This document shows, one piece after another, positions 31,843-42,700 of a stretch of DNA of 64,000 bases. The stretch's first letter is position 1. Every line of letters starts with the position of its first letter. The notes beneath the pieces were generated by a model. The model worked only from the letters and a program-made list of their open reading frames with translations, was not told the origin of the DNA and made no database searches. The position numbers and the translations under genes are program-made. Source of the DNA: Flavobacterium sp. UBA6135 (GTDB taxonomy: Bacteria; Bacteroidota; Bacteroidia; Flavobacteriales; Flavobacteriaceae); assembly GCF_002428305.1 (NCBI RefSeq), contig NZ_DIVJ01000050.1:1-64000 (forward strand), in the 5' to 3' direction.

Positions 31843-32775
31843 ATGTTAAAAGTCAATAACGCCACATTCTCCTACCAAAAAGCACCCGTCATCAAACAAA
31901 TCCGCTTTGAACTACCCAAAGCACAAAACCTCGCCATCATTGGAGAAAGCGGCTGCGGCAAAAGCACCCTCCTCAAACTCCTATACGGCCTCCACGACCT
32001 CGATAACGGAACCATCTTTTGGAAAGAAACACAAGTGCAAGGCCCAAAATTCCACCTCATCCCCGGAATGCCCTTCATGAAATACCTCGCACAAGACTTT
32101 GATTTAATGCCCTTCATCACCGTAGCCGAAAACGTCGGCAAATACCTCTCTAATTTCTACCCCGAAGAAAAAAAGCAACGCATCGCAGAGCTTCTCGAAA
32201 TTGTAGAAATGACATCGTATGCCAACATAAAAGCAAAATACCTCAGCGGTGGCCAAATGCAACGTGTAGCCCTCGCAAGAGTACTAGCCCTGGAACCTGA
32301 AGTCCTCCTCCTCGACGAACCCTTCAGCCACATCGACAATTTCAGAAAAAACAGCCTTCGCCGAAAGCTATTTGCCTATTTAAAACAAAAAGAAATCACC
32401 ACCATAGTCGCCACTCACGACAGCACTGACGTACTCTCTTTCGCCGATGAAGTCCTCGTCATGCAAAACGGTGCAGTCGCCACCACAGGTCAACCCAAAG
32501 ACCTCTATAACAACCCAACCGATATATACACCGCCTCCCTCTTTGGGGATATAAACGAAATACCAGGAAAGTACTTCAAGGAAGAAAACACACAATTGCT
32601 TTACCCACACCAATTGCAAATCGTAGCAAACGCTCCTTTGAAAGTTACCGTAACCGCAGCCTACTTCAGAGGCAACCACTACCTCATCGAAGCCACATAC
32701 CCCGACGGAACCCTCTATTTTGAAAATGACACACACCTAGCCGAAGGCACCACCATCCATTTATCCAAAAAATAA
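31843..32775 (+). CDS. ABC transporter ATP-binding protein (PotA/FbpC-like) with C-terminal domain
   Basis: A 310-residue ATPase. Walker A is GESGCGKSTLL near residue 37, the signature is LSGGQMQRVALARVLAL near 137, Walker B is VLLLDEPFSHID near 159 and the switch His is in VATHDS. After residue 235 a TOBE-like domain (NEIPGKYF, then YPHQLQIVAN) follows, as in polyamine, iron or thiamine importers. No permease or binding-protein gene is adjacent, so the partner is unknown. Codon use differs from its neighbours: C-ending codons (CTC, GCC, ACC, TAC) dominate, giving a strong C over G excess on this strand. Confidence 0.9.
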   Translation: MLKVNNATFSYQKAPVIKQIRFELPKAQNLAIIGESGCGKSTLLKLLYGLHDLDNGTIFWKETQVQGPKFHLIPGMPFMKYLAQDFDLMPFITVAENVGKYLSNFYPEEKKQRIAELLEIVEMTSYANIKAKYLSGGQMQRVALARVLALEPEVLLLDEPFSHIDNFRKNSLRRKLFAYLKQKEITTIVATHDSTDVLSFADEVLVMQNGAVATTGQPKDLYNNPTDIYTASLFGDINEIPGKYFKEENTQLLYPHQLQIVANAPLKVTVTAAYFRGNHYLIEATYPDGTLYFENDTHLAEGTTIHLSKK

Positions 32776-32776
32776 A

Positions 32777-32812
32777 CCCCGAAATCTCTCGACTTCGGGG
32801 CTATTTCTATTT
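32777..32812. terminator. Bidirectional terminator
   Basis: CCCCGAA (32777-32783) pairs with TTCGGGG (32794-32800), followed by a T-rich tail on plus. It separates the ABC ATPase gene from the converging S9 peptidase gene. Confidence 0.8.
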
Positions 32813-32853
32813 TTCTATTCTTGTAAATCCCATCTTCCATCTTCCATCTCCAA

Positions 32854-35256
32854 CTACTTCAAATACTTCTCCAAAAACTGATCCTGTTCCCAAAGCAAAT
32901 GCAGAATGTTATCCTTCGCAGCATAACCATGCGATTCTTTAGGTAAAATAACCATACGAACCGGAGCTCCAAGGTTTTTCAACGCCTGAAAGTAACGTTC
33001 CGTTTGTAAAGTAAACGTCCCCGGATTGTTATCCGCTTCGCCGTGTGTTAAAAGCATCGGTGTTTTCATCTTATGAGCATTCATAAATGGCGACATACCG
33101 TTATAAATCTGAGGCACATCCCAGTAATTACGTTGCTCACTTTGAAATCCAAAAGGAGTTAACGTTCGATTGTAAGCTCCACTTCTGGCAATACCACAAG
33201 CAAACAAATTCGAATGCGTTAACAAGTTAGCCGTCATAAACGCACCATACGAATGGCCGCCAACACCCACTTTATTTCTGTTGATGTACCCTAATTTATC
33301 CACCGCATCAATAGCAGCTTCTGCATTGGCAACCAATTGTTCAATAAATGTATCGTTAGGTTCTGTATCACCTTCACCCACAATCGGGAACGCAGCATCA
33401 TCCAAAACCGCATAACCTCTTGTTACCCAAAACACAAACGAACCATAGTTTGGAAACGTAAACGTATTTGGATTGGCACTTGATTGACCTGCCGTGCTCT
33501 TATCTTTAAATTCTCTTGGGTAAGCCCAAATCAACAGCGGCAGCTTCTCTTTCTTCGTTTTATCATAACCTGCAGGCAAATAAAGTGTTCCTGATAATTC
33601 CACACCATCTTTACGTTTGTAGTTAATCACTTCCTTGTGCACATTCTTCAAACTTTCAAACGGATTTTTAAAGTTGGTGATTTGCGTTAATTTGTTTTTA
33701 GACTTAATGTTGCGGATATAATAATTCGGATATTCGTTTTTAGACTGAAGCATCACCAAAACATCACCGGTTTTTGCATTCATAATGGAATACAAATCTT
33801 CTTTTTTATCTTTCAAAGTAGATTGATACAAACGTTTGGTTTGAAGTGTTTTAAAGTTCATTTCATCAATAAACGGAAACTGACCTTCTTTAGTAAAACC
33901 ATCGCCAATCAAGTGAGCAATATCATTTTCAATAGCAATAACATTTCTGCCAAAATCATTTCTTTTCGTTTCAAAATCTCCCGGATCAGAATAGATATCC
34001 TGATAATTTCTATCCGATAATACCTTAGGAGCTTGACTCGGATTGGAAGGATTAATCAAATAAGCCTTGCTGTTTCTTGTGTCATACCATTGGTCAGAAA
34101 CAATTGCTCTGGTGGCATCTCCCCATTGAATTCCGGCATAACGTTGTTGTGTTTTTACCAAAGAAGTAGGGGCAGCGGTAAACGGTGCATCCCATAAAAA
34201 CACCTCGTCTCTAAAATCAACCTTTACATTTTGATCACCTTCATCCAAAGCTTCTACATAAACAAGCGTTGCCGGTTTATCGGCTCTCCAGCTCATGCTT
34301 CTTTTTCCTTTTCGGGTGGAAGAGAACCCTTTTGGCATTACTTCAACAAGTGGCACATCGTTCACTTCACGGATTAATTTACCATTGGAATCATAGACCG
34401 AAGATTTTTGTGGAAACCTACTCAACGGAACGATATAAGAAAAAGGTTTTTCAAGCGTAGTAATCATAACATAAGTGCCATCAGGCGAAAAACTCTCACC
34501 GGCATACATGGCGGCACCTTTAAACAATTCTGCTTTTCCGGATAATGAATATTTGTAAAGTTCTGAAGTAACCAAAGTCTCGAAGTTCTTTTCATCCATC
34601 GGATTCTTTAACAAATCCTGATACGTTCTGTTTTGAGAAACCGAACCATCACCAACAGAAACTATTGGTCCGGCTGGAAGGTTTTTCTTTTCGTCTAATA
34701 AAGCCGGTCTGTTTTTTGGCAACACCCGAACCAACAAATGCTCACTGTCTTTAAACCAACTATACGGACTTCCCATGTTAGCGTTTAAGTTGGCTTCAGT
34801 AATTTTTGTGGCTTTTGCTGTAGTTAAGTCAATAACCCAAAGTTCAACTCCGGTAGCTGTAGTATGAGAGAATGCCATTTTTTTCTCGTCAGGCGACATG
34901 GCGTAATTACTAATTTTCGGGTTGTCAGGCAAGCCTGTTACTTGAGTTTCCACTTTGTCTGAGACCTTGCGAATCTTTACATTATTGATATACGTAACCG
35001 TACTTGAAATGTTCGTAATCGGATTAATTCGAAGTCCGCCCAATCGCATTTCTTCTTGACTTAATTCGTCAAGTGTTTTGTAAGTGTTGCGATAACTTAA
35101 AATCATCAACTGCTTTTTACTGTCCATGTTCACAGAAGGAGCACGTTCGTAATCAGCTAAATCGAGAATTTCTTTTGGGGGTTTTTGATAGGAAATGTTT
35201 TCTTGAGCAGAAACCATAATTCCTACCAATAGAAATAAAAAAAGGTTAGTTTTCAT
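32854..35256 (-). CDS. S9-family prolyl-oligopeptidase-like peptidase, secreted
   Basis: An 800-residue exported peptidase with a signal peptide (MKTNLFLFLLVGIMVSAQ). An N-terminal β-propeller-like region (about 40-540) precedes an α/β-hydrolase domain. Catalytic residues: Ser in GGHSYGAF near 667, Asp in THGEADNNPG near 741 and His in KESHGYAAK near 775. The sequence is closest to the glutamyl endopeptidase/S9C-like group of Bacteroidota. It probably degrades peptides in the periplasm. The 213-aa gene lies just upstream on the same strand with an 18-bp gap and may share its transcript. Confidence 0.92.
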   Translation of the reverse strand: MKTNLFLFLLVGIMVSAQENISYQKPPKEILDLADYERAPSVNMDSKKQLMILSYRNTYKTLDELSQEEMRLGGLRINPITNISSTVTYINNVKIRKVSDKVETQVTGLPDNPKISNYAMSPDEKKMAFSHTTATGVELWVIDLTTAKATKITEANLNANMGSPYSWFKDSEHLLVRVLPKNRPALLDEKKNLPAGPIVSVGDGSVSQNRTYQDLLKNPMDEKNFETLVTSELYKYSLSGKAELFKGAAMYAGESFSPDGTYVMITTLEKPFSYIVPLSRFPQKSSVYDSNGKLIREVNDVPLVEVMPKGFSSTRKGKRSMSWRADKPATLVYVEALDEGDQNVKVDFRDEVFLWDAPFTAAPTSLVKTQQRYAGIQWGDATRAIVSDQWYDTRNSKAYLINPSNPSQAPKVLSDRNYQDIYSDPGDFETKRNDFGRNVIAIENDIAHLIGDGFTKEGQFPFIDEMNFKTLQTKRLYQSTLKDKKEDLYSIMNAKTGDVLVMLQSKNEYPNYYIRNIKSKNKLTQITNFKNPFESLKNVHKEVINYKRKDGVELSGTLYLPAGYDKTKKEKLPLLIWAYPREFKDKSTAGQSSANPNTFTFPNYGSFVFWVTRGYAVLDDAAFPIVGEGDTEPNDTFIEQLVANAEAAIDAVDKLGYINRNKVGVGGHSYGAFMTANLLTHSNLFACGIARSGAYNRTLTPFGFQSEQRNYWDVPQIYNGMSPFMNAHKMKTPMLLTHGEADNNPGTFTLQTERYFQALKNLGAPVRMVILPKESHGYAAKDNILHLLWEQDQFLEKYLK

Positions 35257-35274
35257 ATAGTTAGTTAATAAGTT

Positions 35275-35916
35275 TTATTCTTGAATAACAATCAGAGAGG
35301 CTTTTATACCGGTGGCTAAATTCCAAACATTACCCATAATTTGATTTCCGTTTTCGTCAATGATTTTAAATTCCGCAGTATTAGGACCGGAAGTACCTTG
35401 GTTCAAAGCCATGAATTCAATTTTATTAAATCCGGGGACCAAATCAACATATATTTCTTTGAAAGAAGCCGTAAGGTAAATATCGTTAGCAATAATATTA
35501 TCGTTTTGGTAAATTCTAACTCGGTCTCCATCAACATATTCATGATCACGGCAAAGGATACGAAGTTTTTTGTGTTTGGTTTTAAAATCACCAAAATATT
35601 GACTCTTTTTATAAGCTTCACTTGATTCCGAATCTTTTTCTAACCATTTGGGTTTGTATGTATGATCGGGTTTGACAAAATTATCTTGTTGGGTCATGTC
35701 CGGTTTCTTCTCTGGAATTAAAGGTTCAGGAGTAGGGTCTTCCCCAATTTTATATTTAGGAGAAAATTTAATGCCACCATCAAAAGAAGTATTGTTTTTG
35801 GGAGCAATTGGCGTGTCTATAGGGCCAATTTTTATGGGACGCAACGTGTTATCCGGCTGAGCAAATGCAAAATGAGTCAGTAGGATAAAAATAAAAACGG
35901 TTAGGAATTGACGCAT
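35275..35916 (-). CDS. Secreted protein of unknown function upstream of the S9 peptidase
   Basis: A 213-residue protein with a clear signal peptide (MRQFLTVFIFILLTHFAFAQ). A proline-rich spacer (about 40-90) leads into a β-sandwich-like C-terminal half with RDHEYVDGDRVRIYQNDNII near 135, which resembles carbohydrate-binding or adhesin-type folds. No named family recognised, though such proteins are common in flavobacteria. It ends 18 bp before the S9 peptidase gene; the two are probably co-transcribed from the -7 box at 35932-35939. Confidence 0.7.
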   Translation of the reverse strand: MRQFLTVFIFILLTHFAFAQPDNTLRPIKIGPIDTPIAPKNNTSFDGGIKFSPKYKIGEDPTPEPLIPEKKPDMTQQDNFVKPDHTYKPKWLEKDSESSEAYKKSQYFGDFKTKHKKLRILCRDHEYVDGDRVRIYQNDNIIANDIYLTASFKEIYVDLVPGFNKIEFMALNQGTSGPNTAEFKIIDENGNQIMGNVWNLATGIKASLIVIQE

Positions 35917-35931
35917 TGGATTTTATTTTTT

Positions 35932-35939
35932 CAAAAATA
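35932..35939 (-). promoter_or_regulatory. Bacteroidota -7 box (TATTTTTG)
   Basis: CAAAAATA on plus, 15 nt before the ATG of the 213-aa gene. Confidence 0.5.
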
Positions 35940-36073
35940 AGCATAAACCGTGCTACATTTTCTTAAAAGAACGCTAATTCCTAAAAATCTTAAAAATGAG
36001 CACGTTTTTTTTAGGTCAAAATATCAATTTCTAAATTTATCATAAGTTATAGCAGTATATTTTATAAGATTGT

Positions 36074-36081
36074 TAAATTTG
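36074..36081 (+). promoter_or_regulatory. Bacteroidota -7 box (TAAATTTG) for the FabH-like gene
   Basis: TAnnTTTG match 28 nt before the ATG at 36110. Confidence 0.55.
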
Positions 36082-36109
36082 TTATTCAAAAATTAGAAAA
36101 ACCCACATT

Positions 36110-37120
36110 ATGTATCATTCAAAAATTTCCGGTTTAGGTTTCTATGTTCCTGAAAACATTGTTACAAATGATGATTTGTCAAAACGAATTGAAACCAATG
36201 ACGAATGGATTCAAGAGCGAACCGGTATTAAAGAACGCAGGCATGTTGTAAAAGGCGATGGAAATACAACTACTACCATGGGAGTAAAAGCCGCTAAAAT
36301 TGCTATTGAGCGTTCGGGTGTTGCCAAAGAAGATATTGATTTTGTCATTTTCGCCACTTTGAGTCCTGATTATTATTTTCCTGGGCCGGGTGTTTTGGTT
36401 CAACGTGACTTAGGTTTACGAACGGTTGGAGCTTTAGATATCAGAAACCAATGTTCCGGTTTTGTATATGCACTTTCCATTGCAGACCAATATATTAAAA
36501 CCGGAATGTATAAAAATATTTTGATTGTTGGGTCTGAGTTGCATTCCTATGGATTAGACATGACCACCAGAGGTAGGGGAGTATCCGTAATTTTTGGTGA
36601 TGGAGCAGGAGCAGCGGTGATTTCAAGAGAAGAAGATTTAACCAAAGGAATACTGTCTACACATTTGCATTCAGAAGGACAACATGCCGAAGAACTTGCG
36701 GTTATAGCTCCCGGAATGGGTAAACGTTGGGTGACTGATATCATTAAAGATAACGACCCAAACGACGAAAGTTTCTTCCCTTATATGAATGGACAATATG
36801 TTTTTAAACATGCCGTAGTTCGATTCAGTGAGGTAATCAACGAAGGATTACAAGCCAATAATTTGAATGTTTCCGATATTACTATGTTGATTCCGCATCA
36901 AGCAAATTTGAGAATTTCTCAATTCATCCAACAAAAGTTCAGATTATCAGACGATCAGGTGTATAACAACATTCAAAAATACGGAAATACAACAGCCGCT
37001 TCCATTCCGATTGCTTTAACCGAAGCTTGGGAAAAAGGAAAAATTAAATCAGGAGATTTAGTGGTTTTAGCCGCCTTTGGTAGTGGATTTACCTGGGGAA
37101 GTGTCATTATAAGATGGTAA
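36110..37120 (+). CDS. 3-oxoacyl-ACP synthase III-family ketosynthase (FabH-like)
   Basis: A 336-residue thiolase-fold enzyme. The catalytic triad is visible: Cys in IRNQCSGFVYAL near residue 114, His in LIPHQANLRIS near 262 and Asn in YGNTTAASIPIAL near 292. The start ISGLGFYVPENIVTN with ERTGIKERRHV is typical of FabH/KAS III. It could prime fatty acid synthesis, or be one of the additional KAS III-like proteins that Bacteroidota carry for branched or unusual acyl chains; no fab neighbours help decide. Monocistronic between a -7 box and a terminator. Confidence 0.88.
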   Translation: MYHSKISGLGFYVPENIVTNDDLSKRIETNDEWIQERTGIKERRHVVKGDGNTTTTMGVKAAKIAIERSGVAKEDIDFVIFATLSPDYYFPGPGVLVQRDLGLRTVGALDIRNQCSGFVYALSIADQYIKTGMYKNILIVGSELHSYGLDMTTRGRGVSVIFGDGAGAAVISREEDLTKGILSTHLHSEGQHAEELAVIAPGMGKRWVTDIIKDNDPNDESFFPYMNGQYVFKHAVVRFSEVINEGLQANNLNVSDITMLIPHQANLRISQFIQQKFRLSDDQVYNNIQKYGNTTAASIPIALTEAWEKGKIKSGDLVVLAAFGSGFTWGSVIIRW

Positions 37121-37146
37121 ATACTAATCACTAATTACTAAAAAAA

Positions 37147-37178
37147 AAGGTTGTCCATTTCAGACAACCTTTTTTTTG
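37147..37178. terminator. Bidirectional terminator
   Basis: AAGGTTGTC (37147-37155) pairs with GACAACCTT (37163-37171); A-run before and T-run after serve both converging genes. Confidence 0.9.
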
Positions 37179-37181
37179 TTA

Positions 37182-39554
37182 TTAAAACAATCCACCTCCT
37201 TGGGTTTCGTTTTTATCTCTTTGTTTGCGTTGCATCGCTCTATTTTTTCCGGTTCCGAAACGGTAGTTAAAATTCACGTTCAACATTCGGCTTTCCCAAC
37301 GGAACTGTCCGTCAACTTGGTCAGGATTTTCACCATAGAAACGAGCTCTCATTTTATTGAAAAGGTCATTATATCGCACACTAATTGAACCTTGATTGTT
37401 TAAGATATTGTATCGTACACCTAAATCAGTACGCCACATGTCTCTGCTATTAAACTGTAAATCATCAACGGCACTGCGATACATACTAAACCAAGTGATT
37501 CTAAAATCTTTGGTCACATTAAAATCATGATTCATTCGGGCATTGAACGGCACAGATAAAACAGATTTTTCTACTAAATCTCTATCTATATTTTCTACAA
37601 AACCGGTTACGTTTCTGAAATAAGCGTCAACTCCAAAGTTAGTACTCCACCATTTTTTAAATTTTAAATTTCCTGACGTTTCTATTCCATATTGTGTAGT
37701 GTTGCTGAAATTGGCAAAAGTCATTAACTTTTTGTTTTCGTCATACGGACTTTGGATGAAAACTTGAGTGATAGGATCATTTACAAGTCGGAAAAACACA
37801 CCCGAAGTTATGGAACCAATTTTGGTAGATCGCGTATAATTTAACTCAACGGAATTGGTAAATTGAGGTGTTAAATTCGGATTACCTTCCTGGTCAATAG
37901 TTGGACTACTCCATTCTCGGATTGGGTTCACTTGGTTTAAATTGGGGCGGTCAACCCTTCTCGAAAAACTCAAATTAAAATTGTCTTTTTCAGTATAAGC
38001 ATAAGTAACAAATGCAGAAGGATACATTGTAAAGATGTAATCTTTAAATTGCCCGTCTTGTTCATCAACTCTTCTGAAATTGGCTTCCACGTCAAAACTT
38101 TCTAAACGAACTCCGGCTTGATAGCCCCATTTTCCGGATTGCTTACCTAAGTTAACATAGGCACTTTGAATGGAACGCTTGTAATCAAAATCAGAAAAGT
38201 AAGTTAAGTCTCGATCAAACTGGTTGTCTGTTCCGTCAAATCGACTTTCTAAGCCTAATTCTAATTTTGTGGTTTCAGTTATTGGATTTACAAAGTCTAT
38301 ATTGATGATTACATTTTTGCCCAGAGTTTCGATTTGGTTGGTTTGTAATAAATTATTGTTTCCGTCAAAAAACCGACTGTCTTCATCTCTATCATTTTTA
38401 TTAAAATTTATTTCCGCTTCAAATGTTTTTTGAGGTTTTTCAAATTCGTGTTTATAACCTAAATTATAGACTTGATTTCTATTGGTGTTTTTAGAATCAA
38501 ATAATTGTGTAATGGCTGGATTTACTCCTGAAAAAAAGTTTACTGTGTTATTGAAAATCCCATCATTTGAATTGAAAATTTGATTGGTAAAAAAAGAAAT
38601 CGTATTTTTTTCATTCAAATAATAATCTACACCAGCTTTTACAAAGTGGTTCTTATTAAAATTGTCAATATAAAAATCAGAACGATTGCTTCTGTCTTCA
38701 TTGGTTAAATCAATTGTGTTTAAAAAGCCTTGGTTTATTCTTCTTCCATGGTTCATGGAATAGGTGGTATAAAAATTAAATTTATTCACCCGGTAATTTA
38801 AGTCTAAAGAAGTATTTGCTTTAGGAACTATGCCAAAATTAGCACCGGCATTTACGCTACCGTTGAAACCTAAATTGGAATTTTTCTTTAAAATGATATT
38901 GATAATTCCACTCATTCCTTCCGGATTAAATTTAGCCGAAGGATTGGTAATCAATTCAATTTGCTTAATAGAGGTTGATGGAATTTGTTGTAAAGCTTGA
39001 GATGCCGACATTTGTGAAGGTTTGCCATCAATAAATATTTGCACATTGTCATTTCCTCGTAACGAAACTGAATTGTTTTGTGAATCCACACTAACCGAAG
39101 GAATGTTGTTCAAAACATCGGAAGCTGTTGGACCTGCATTTACCAAATCCGGACCAACATTAACAACCTTTCGATCTATTTTTTGTACAAAAGTGGTGCG
39201 TTCAGCGGCGACTTCTACTTCAGCCAGCTTAGTAGCTTCTTCTTCTAAATAGATGGTTTTAAGGTTTGTCGTTTTGTTGTCAATGGTAATTTTTGTGGTA
39301 TAGGATTTAAAACCAATAAATTGAATTTCAAAGTCATAGGTACCATTGGCAATTTTAGTAATGCTAAATTCACCTTTGTCATCTGTAATGCCTCCGGTTA
39401 TAATTTGATCGTTTGATTTAACGATAATTGAAGCATAAGGAATTGGAGAATTTGTAGTCTTGTCTACAACTTTACCGGTAATTGCACCAATGTTTTCATT
39501 AGACGCAAATAAGTTTACGCTCCAAAGTAAGAGCAATGTGATTTTTAGTTTCAT
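37182..39554 (-). CDS. TonB-dependent receptor-like outer-membrane β-barrel protein
   Basis: A 790-residue outer-membrane protein. Signal peptide to about residue 18; carboxypeptidase-regulatory-like β-sandwich at about 22-105 (GAITGKVVDKTTNSPIPYASI); plug domain at about 125-225 (DVLNNIPSVSVDSQNNSVSLRG, then NPSAKFNPEGMSGIINIILKK); and a large β-barrel to the end (outer membrane β-barrel family). The C-terminus is GTGKNRAMQRKQRDKNETQGGG, a soluble tail and not the usual aromatic ending. No SusD partner is adjacent, so it is not a glycan utilisation pair. Ligand unknown. A -7 box lies at 39604-39611. Confidence 0.93.
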   Translation of the reverse strand: MKLKITLLLLWSVNLFASNENIGAITGKVVDKTTNSPIPYASIIVKSNDQIITGGITDDKGEFSITKIANGTYDFEIQFIGFKSYTTKITIDNKTTNLKTIYLEEEATKLAEVEVAAERTTFVQKIDRKVVNVGPDLVNAGPTASDVLNNIPSVSVDSQNNSVSLRGNDNVQIFIDGKPSQMSASQALQQIPSTSIKQIELITNPSAKFNPEGMSGIINIILKKNSNLGFNGSVNAGANFGIVPKANTSLDLNYRVNKFNFYTTYSMNHGRRINQGFLNTIDLTNEDRSNRSDFYIDNFNKNHFVKAGVDYYLNEKNTISFFTNQIFNSNDGIFNNTVNFFSGVNPAITQLFDSKNTNRNQVYNLGYKHEFEKPQKTFEAEINFNKNDRDEDSRFFDGNNNLLQTNQIETLGKNVIINIDFVNPITETTKLELGLESRFDGTDNQFDRDLTYFSDFDYKRSIQSAYVNLGKQSGKWGYQAGVRLESFDVEANFRRVDEQDGQFKDYIFTMYPSAFVTYAYTEKDNFNLSFSRRVDRPNLNQVNPIREWSSPTIDQEGNPNLTPQFTNSVELNYTRSTKIGSITSGVFFRLVNDPITQVFIQSPYDENKKLMTFANFSNTTQYGIETSGNLKFKKWWSTNFGVDAYFRNVTGFVENIDRDLVEKSVLSVPFNARMNHDFNVTKDFRITWFSMYRSAVDDLQFNSRDMWRTDLGVRYNILNNQGSISVRYNDLFNKMRARFYGENPDQVDGQFRWESRMLNVNFNYRFGTGKNRAMQRKQRDKNETQGGGLF

Positions 39555-39603
39555 GTTTGTTCGTTTTTTTCCGTCAAAAACGGAGATTGATTGATTGATG
39601 ATG

Positions 39604-39611
39604 CAAATATA
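39604..39611 (-). promoter_or_regulatory. Bacteroidota -7 box (TATATTTG) for the TonB receptor
   Basis: CAAATATA on plus, 49 nt before the ATG at 39554. Confidence 0.5.
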
Positions 39612-39737
39612 AAATAAATTGCAATACTGTGTATAACAAAGTACCTTATTTAATAAAATTTAACATTTTATTTGATTTTACAATGTTTTTACAAATAGTA
39701 GACTTCAAGAATTAGATTTTGTTACAAAAAAAAGTAA

Positions 39738-39762
39738 TAAAAAAAGCCTCCACGTGGGAGGC
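39738..39762 (-). terminator. Intrinsic terminator of the giant T9SS gene
   Basis: GCCTCC (39746-39751) pairs with GGAGGC (39757-39762); the minus strand continues into a T-run. Confidence 0.75.
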
Positions 39763-39787
39763 CATGTCAAAAAATAAAACAACTAAA

Positions 39788-42700
39788 CTATCTTTTCAGA
39801 GAAAAGTGTGCCTTAAATTCTTTTGTACGATTATCTTCTTCATAAGTAACCGTAAACCAATAATCTGAAGATGGTAGGGGCTGATTGTTAAACGTGCCAT
39901 CCCATCCTGGTCCATTAGGGTATATTTGTTTCACTAATTTACCGTATCGATCATAAATATAGATTACGGCATTAGTTTGATTTGCTAAATCTTTGATATT
40001 CCAAGTGTCATTATATCCATCTCCGTTAGGGGTGAAAAATTTTGGATAGTTTACAACCAAAACCTCCTCTGTAGAGCTTCCACAACCATTTTTGTCTCTT
40101 ACAGTAACGGTATGAATACCTGAAGATACATTGTCAAAAGTCGGACTGTCTTGAAACGGACTGTTGTTTAATTGGTATTCATAATTTCCTCCAACACCAA
40201 CGGCATTAATTGTAATTGAGTTGGTGTTGCTAAATGCCATACTCACTGTAAAAGTTATTGCTGCCGGTTCCGATTGAAAAACTTCAATCATTGTTGGTTC
40301 TGAGGAACAGCCGGTTGTTATGTTAGTTGCTACTACAAAATACATTCCAGGAGCTGAAACAGTTAACGTGTTTCCAAATTCACCATTGATTCTAGTTTCA
40401 TTAAGGTACCATTCAAAATTATGGGTGTTGCTCGAAAGGTTGGCAGCTATAGTAAAGGTACTTAATACAGCTCCAGTTCCGCTTTCCACACAAACATAAC
40501 CATCTACTGGGGTTGGTTCCGGTAATTTATGAACAATGATTGTCAAAGGTTTAATATCATAACAATTAGGTGCTAAAGTATTGCTAACTCGTATAAATAA
40601 ATTTTGTAATGTAGTACTTGTAAGTGCGTTAGTGTTACCTGTTGCATCAACTAAACTTGCATGATAGCTTACCACAAATTCAGCACCATTTTGTGAGCCT
40701 AAAGCAAGAGCATTAAGCGTAGTTAAATCAAACGAGGTGGTGCCGTCATTTACCCCATCTTCGTCACAAATACGTCTGTTTCCAACGGGTATGTTGTTAA
40801 CGAAAGGTTGCGGTACTAACGTAATGGTAAACACATGTTCATCAAAACAGTCTGGAGTATAATTGCTATTGGCAAAAACATATAAAGTTTGAGATGTGGT
40901 TATAACCGTTCCGGCCATTACTTGACCACCTGTTGCATTCGGACCTCTGTAATACCTTCCAATTGTTAAGGCAGGTAAAGTATAACTGGAGCAAGAAACA
41001 ACATCTGCCGGTTCGTCAACATTAAATATATTTAATTGAAAACTTTTTTGATCAAAACAATTTGGTATTGTTCCTGTTTCGGCATAAACATAAATCAATT
41101 GACTTGTTGTTAATTCGGTTCCTGCTGAAAGCATTGTGCCACCTCCATTTGTTTCGGTATAATAATTTCCAACAGTTAATGCAGGCAAAATATACGAATT
41201 ACAAACTGAAACTGTTGCAACTGGAGCCACAACCGGAGTTGTATTTACAGTGATGGTAAAAGAGTTTTCATCCACACAAGAAAAGGAAGGACGAATTTGA
41301 TTCTTTTTGTGAATATATAAGGTTTGTGAGGTAGTGATCACAGTTCCCGGTGTTACGACAGTTCCAAAACCATCTGAGCCGTTTGGAGCGGTATAGTATA
41401 AATTATTTTCGGAAAGATTTGGTAAAACATAGCTATCACACACTATGATGTCATCAGATGAATCTGCTTGGATATCAAATACATTAACTTGAAAACTAGT
41501 TTCTGAAAAACATCCGTTACCGGTAGCATAAATATAAATTAATTGCGATTCAGTTATTACATGACCACCATTTAGTTGTTGTCCTGTTCCGTTTGGACCA
41601 GTAAAGTAATTTCCTAAAGTTAAATTAGTTAATACGTAAGAATTACAGCCATCAATATCACCTCGTGCATCAATTTCAGGTTTTTGATTTGGACTAATTT
41701 CAAAGCTTACGCCGTGCTCACAACCATCTCCATTATTCAAATAAATAAATAAAGTTTGTGGACTGGTAATTTCATGACCAGGAGATAAAAGAGTCCCAGT
41801 GCCATTAGGTCCAGTAAAATAGTTCCCAACCGGAATGGAGGGTAAAATATAAGCTTCACAGGCTGTAGTCACTGCTGGCACTTCAATTACAGGTAGAGTG
41901 ATGGTAATTGTAAAATTAAGAGTATCGGTGCAATTAGTTTGTGATTGGCTTTCAGCATAGACATAGATAGTTTGGGTAGAATTAATTACTGTTCCGGCCG
42001 CATATGCTGTACCTGTTCCGTTTGGTCCTGAAAAATAGCCGCCTATTGGCAATACAGGTAGCGTATAACTCACACATTCTGTGGTAGAAATTGGGGCATC
42101 TAAACCAATGAACACTGTGAAACTTTTTTCTGAAGTACAAGTGTTATTGTGTGCATAAACAAAAATAGTTTGTGTTGCTGTAATGGCAGTTCCTGCAGGA
42201 ATACTATTTCCTGCCCCATGTGGAGCATCAAAATAATTTCCAACTGAAAGAGTTGGTAAAACATAGGTACTACAATCAAATACATTTTCAAAAGTACCAA
42301 TCTCCGGATTGGGAACTATCGCAATAGAATAACCTAAATTGATTTCGCAAAAAGGAGCAGCCGTTGATATGAAATAAAAATAGACGTTTTGTGTCTCAGT
42401 AATTGCAGTTCCAGGAACAAGTATACTACCGTTACCATTAGGCTGGGTGAAATAATTCCCAAAAGTTAGTGAAGGTAATAAATAGCTTCCACAATAACTT
42501 CCGCTTGAAATGGTTAAACTTTCAGGTTTTACAATTGTAACTAAAAAACTACTTTGATTTGGGCAAATTGGCTGCACAGTTGAAATTCTATAGATGTAAA
42601 TTCTTTTGGTTTCAGTGATTACATTTCCTGCAAATAATGCCTGACCAGTTCCGTTAGGACCGGTAAAATAATTCCCGTTGGTAAGTGTTGGTAATACATA

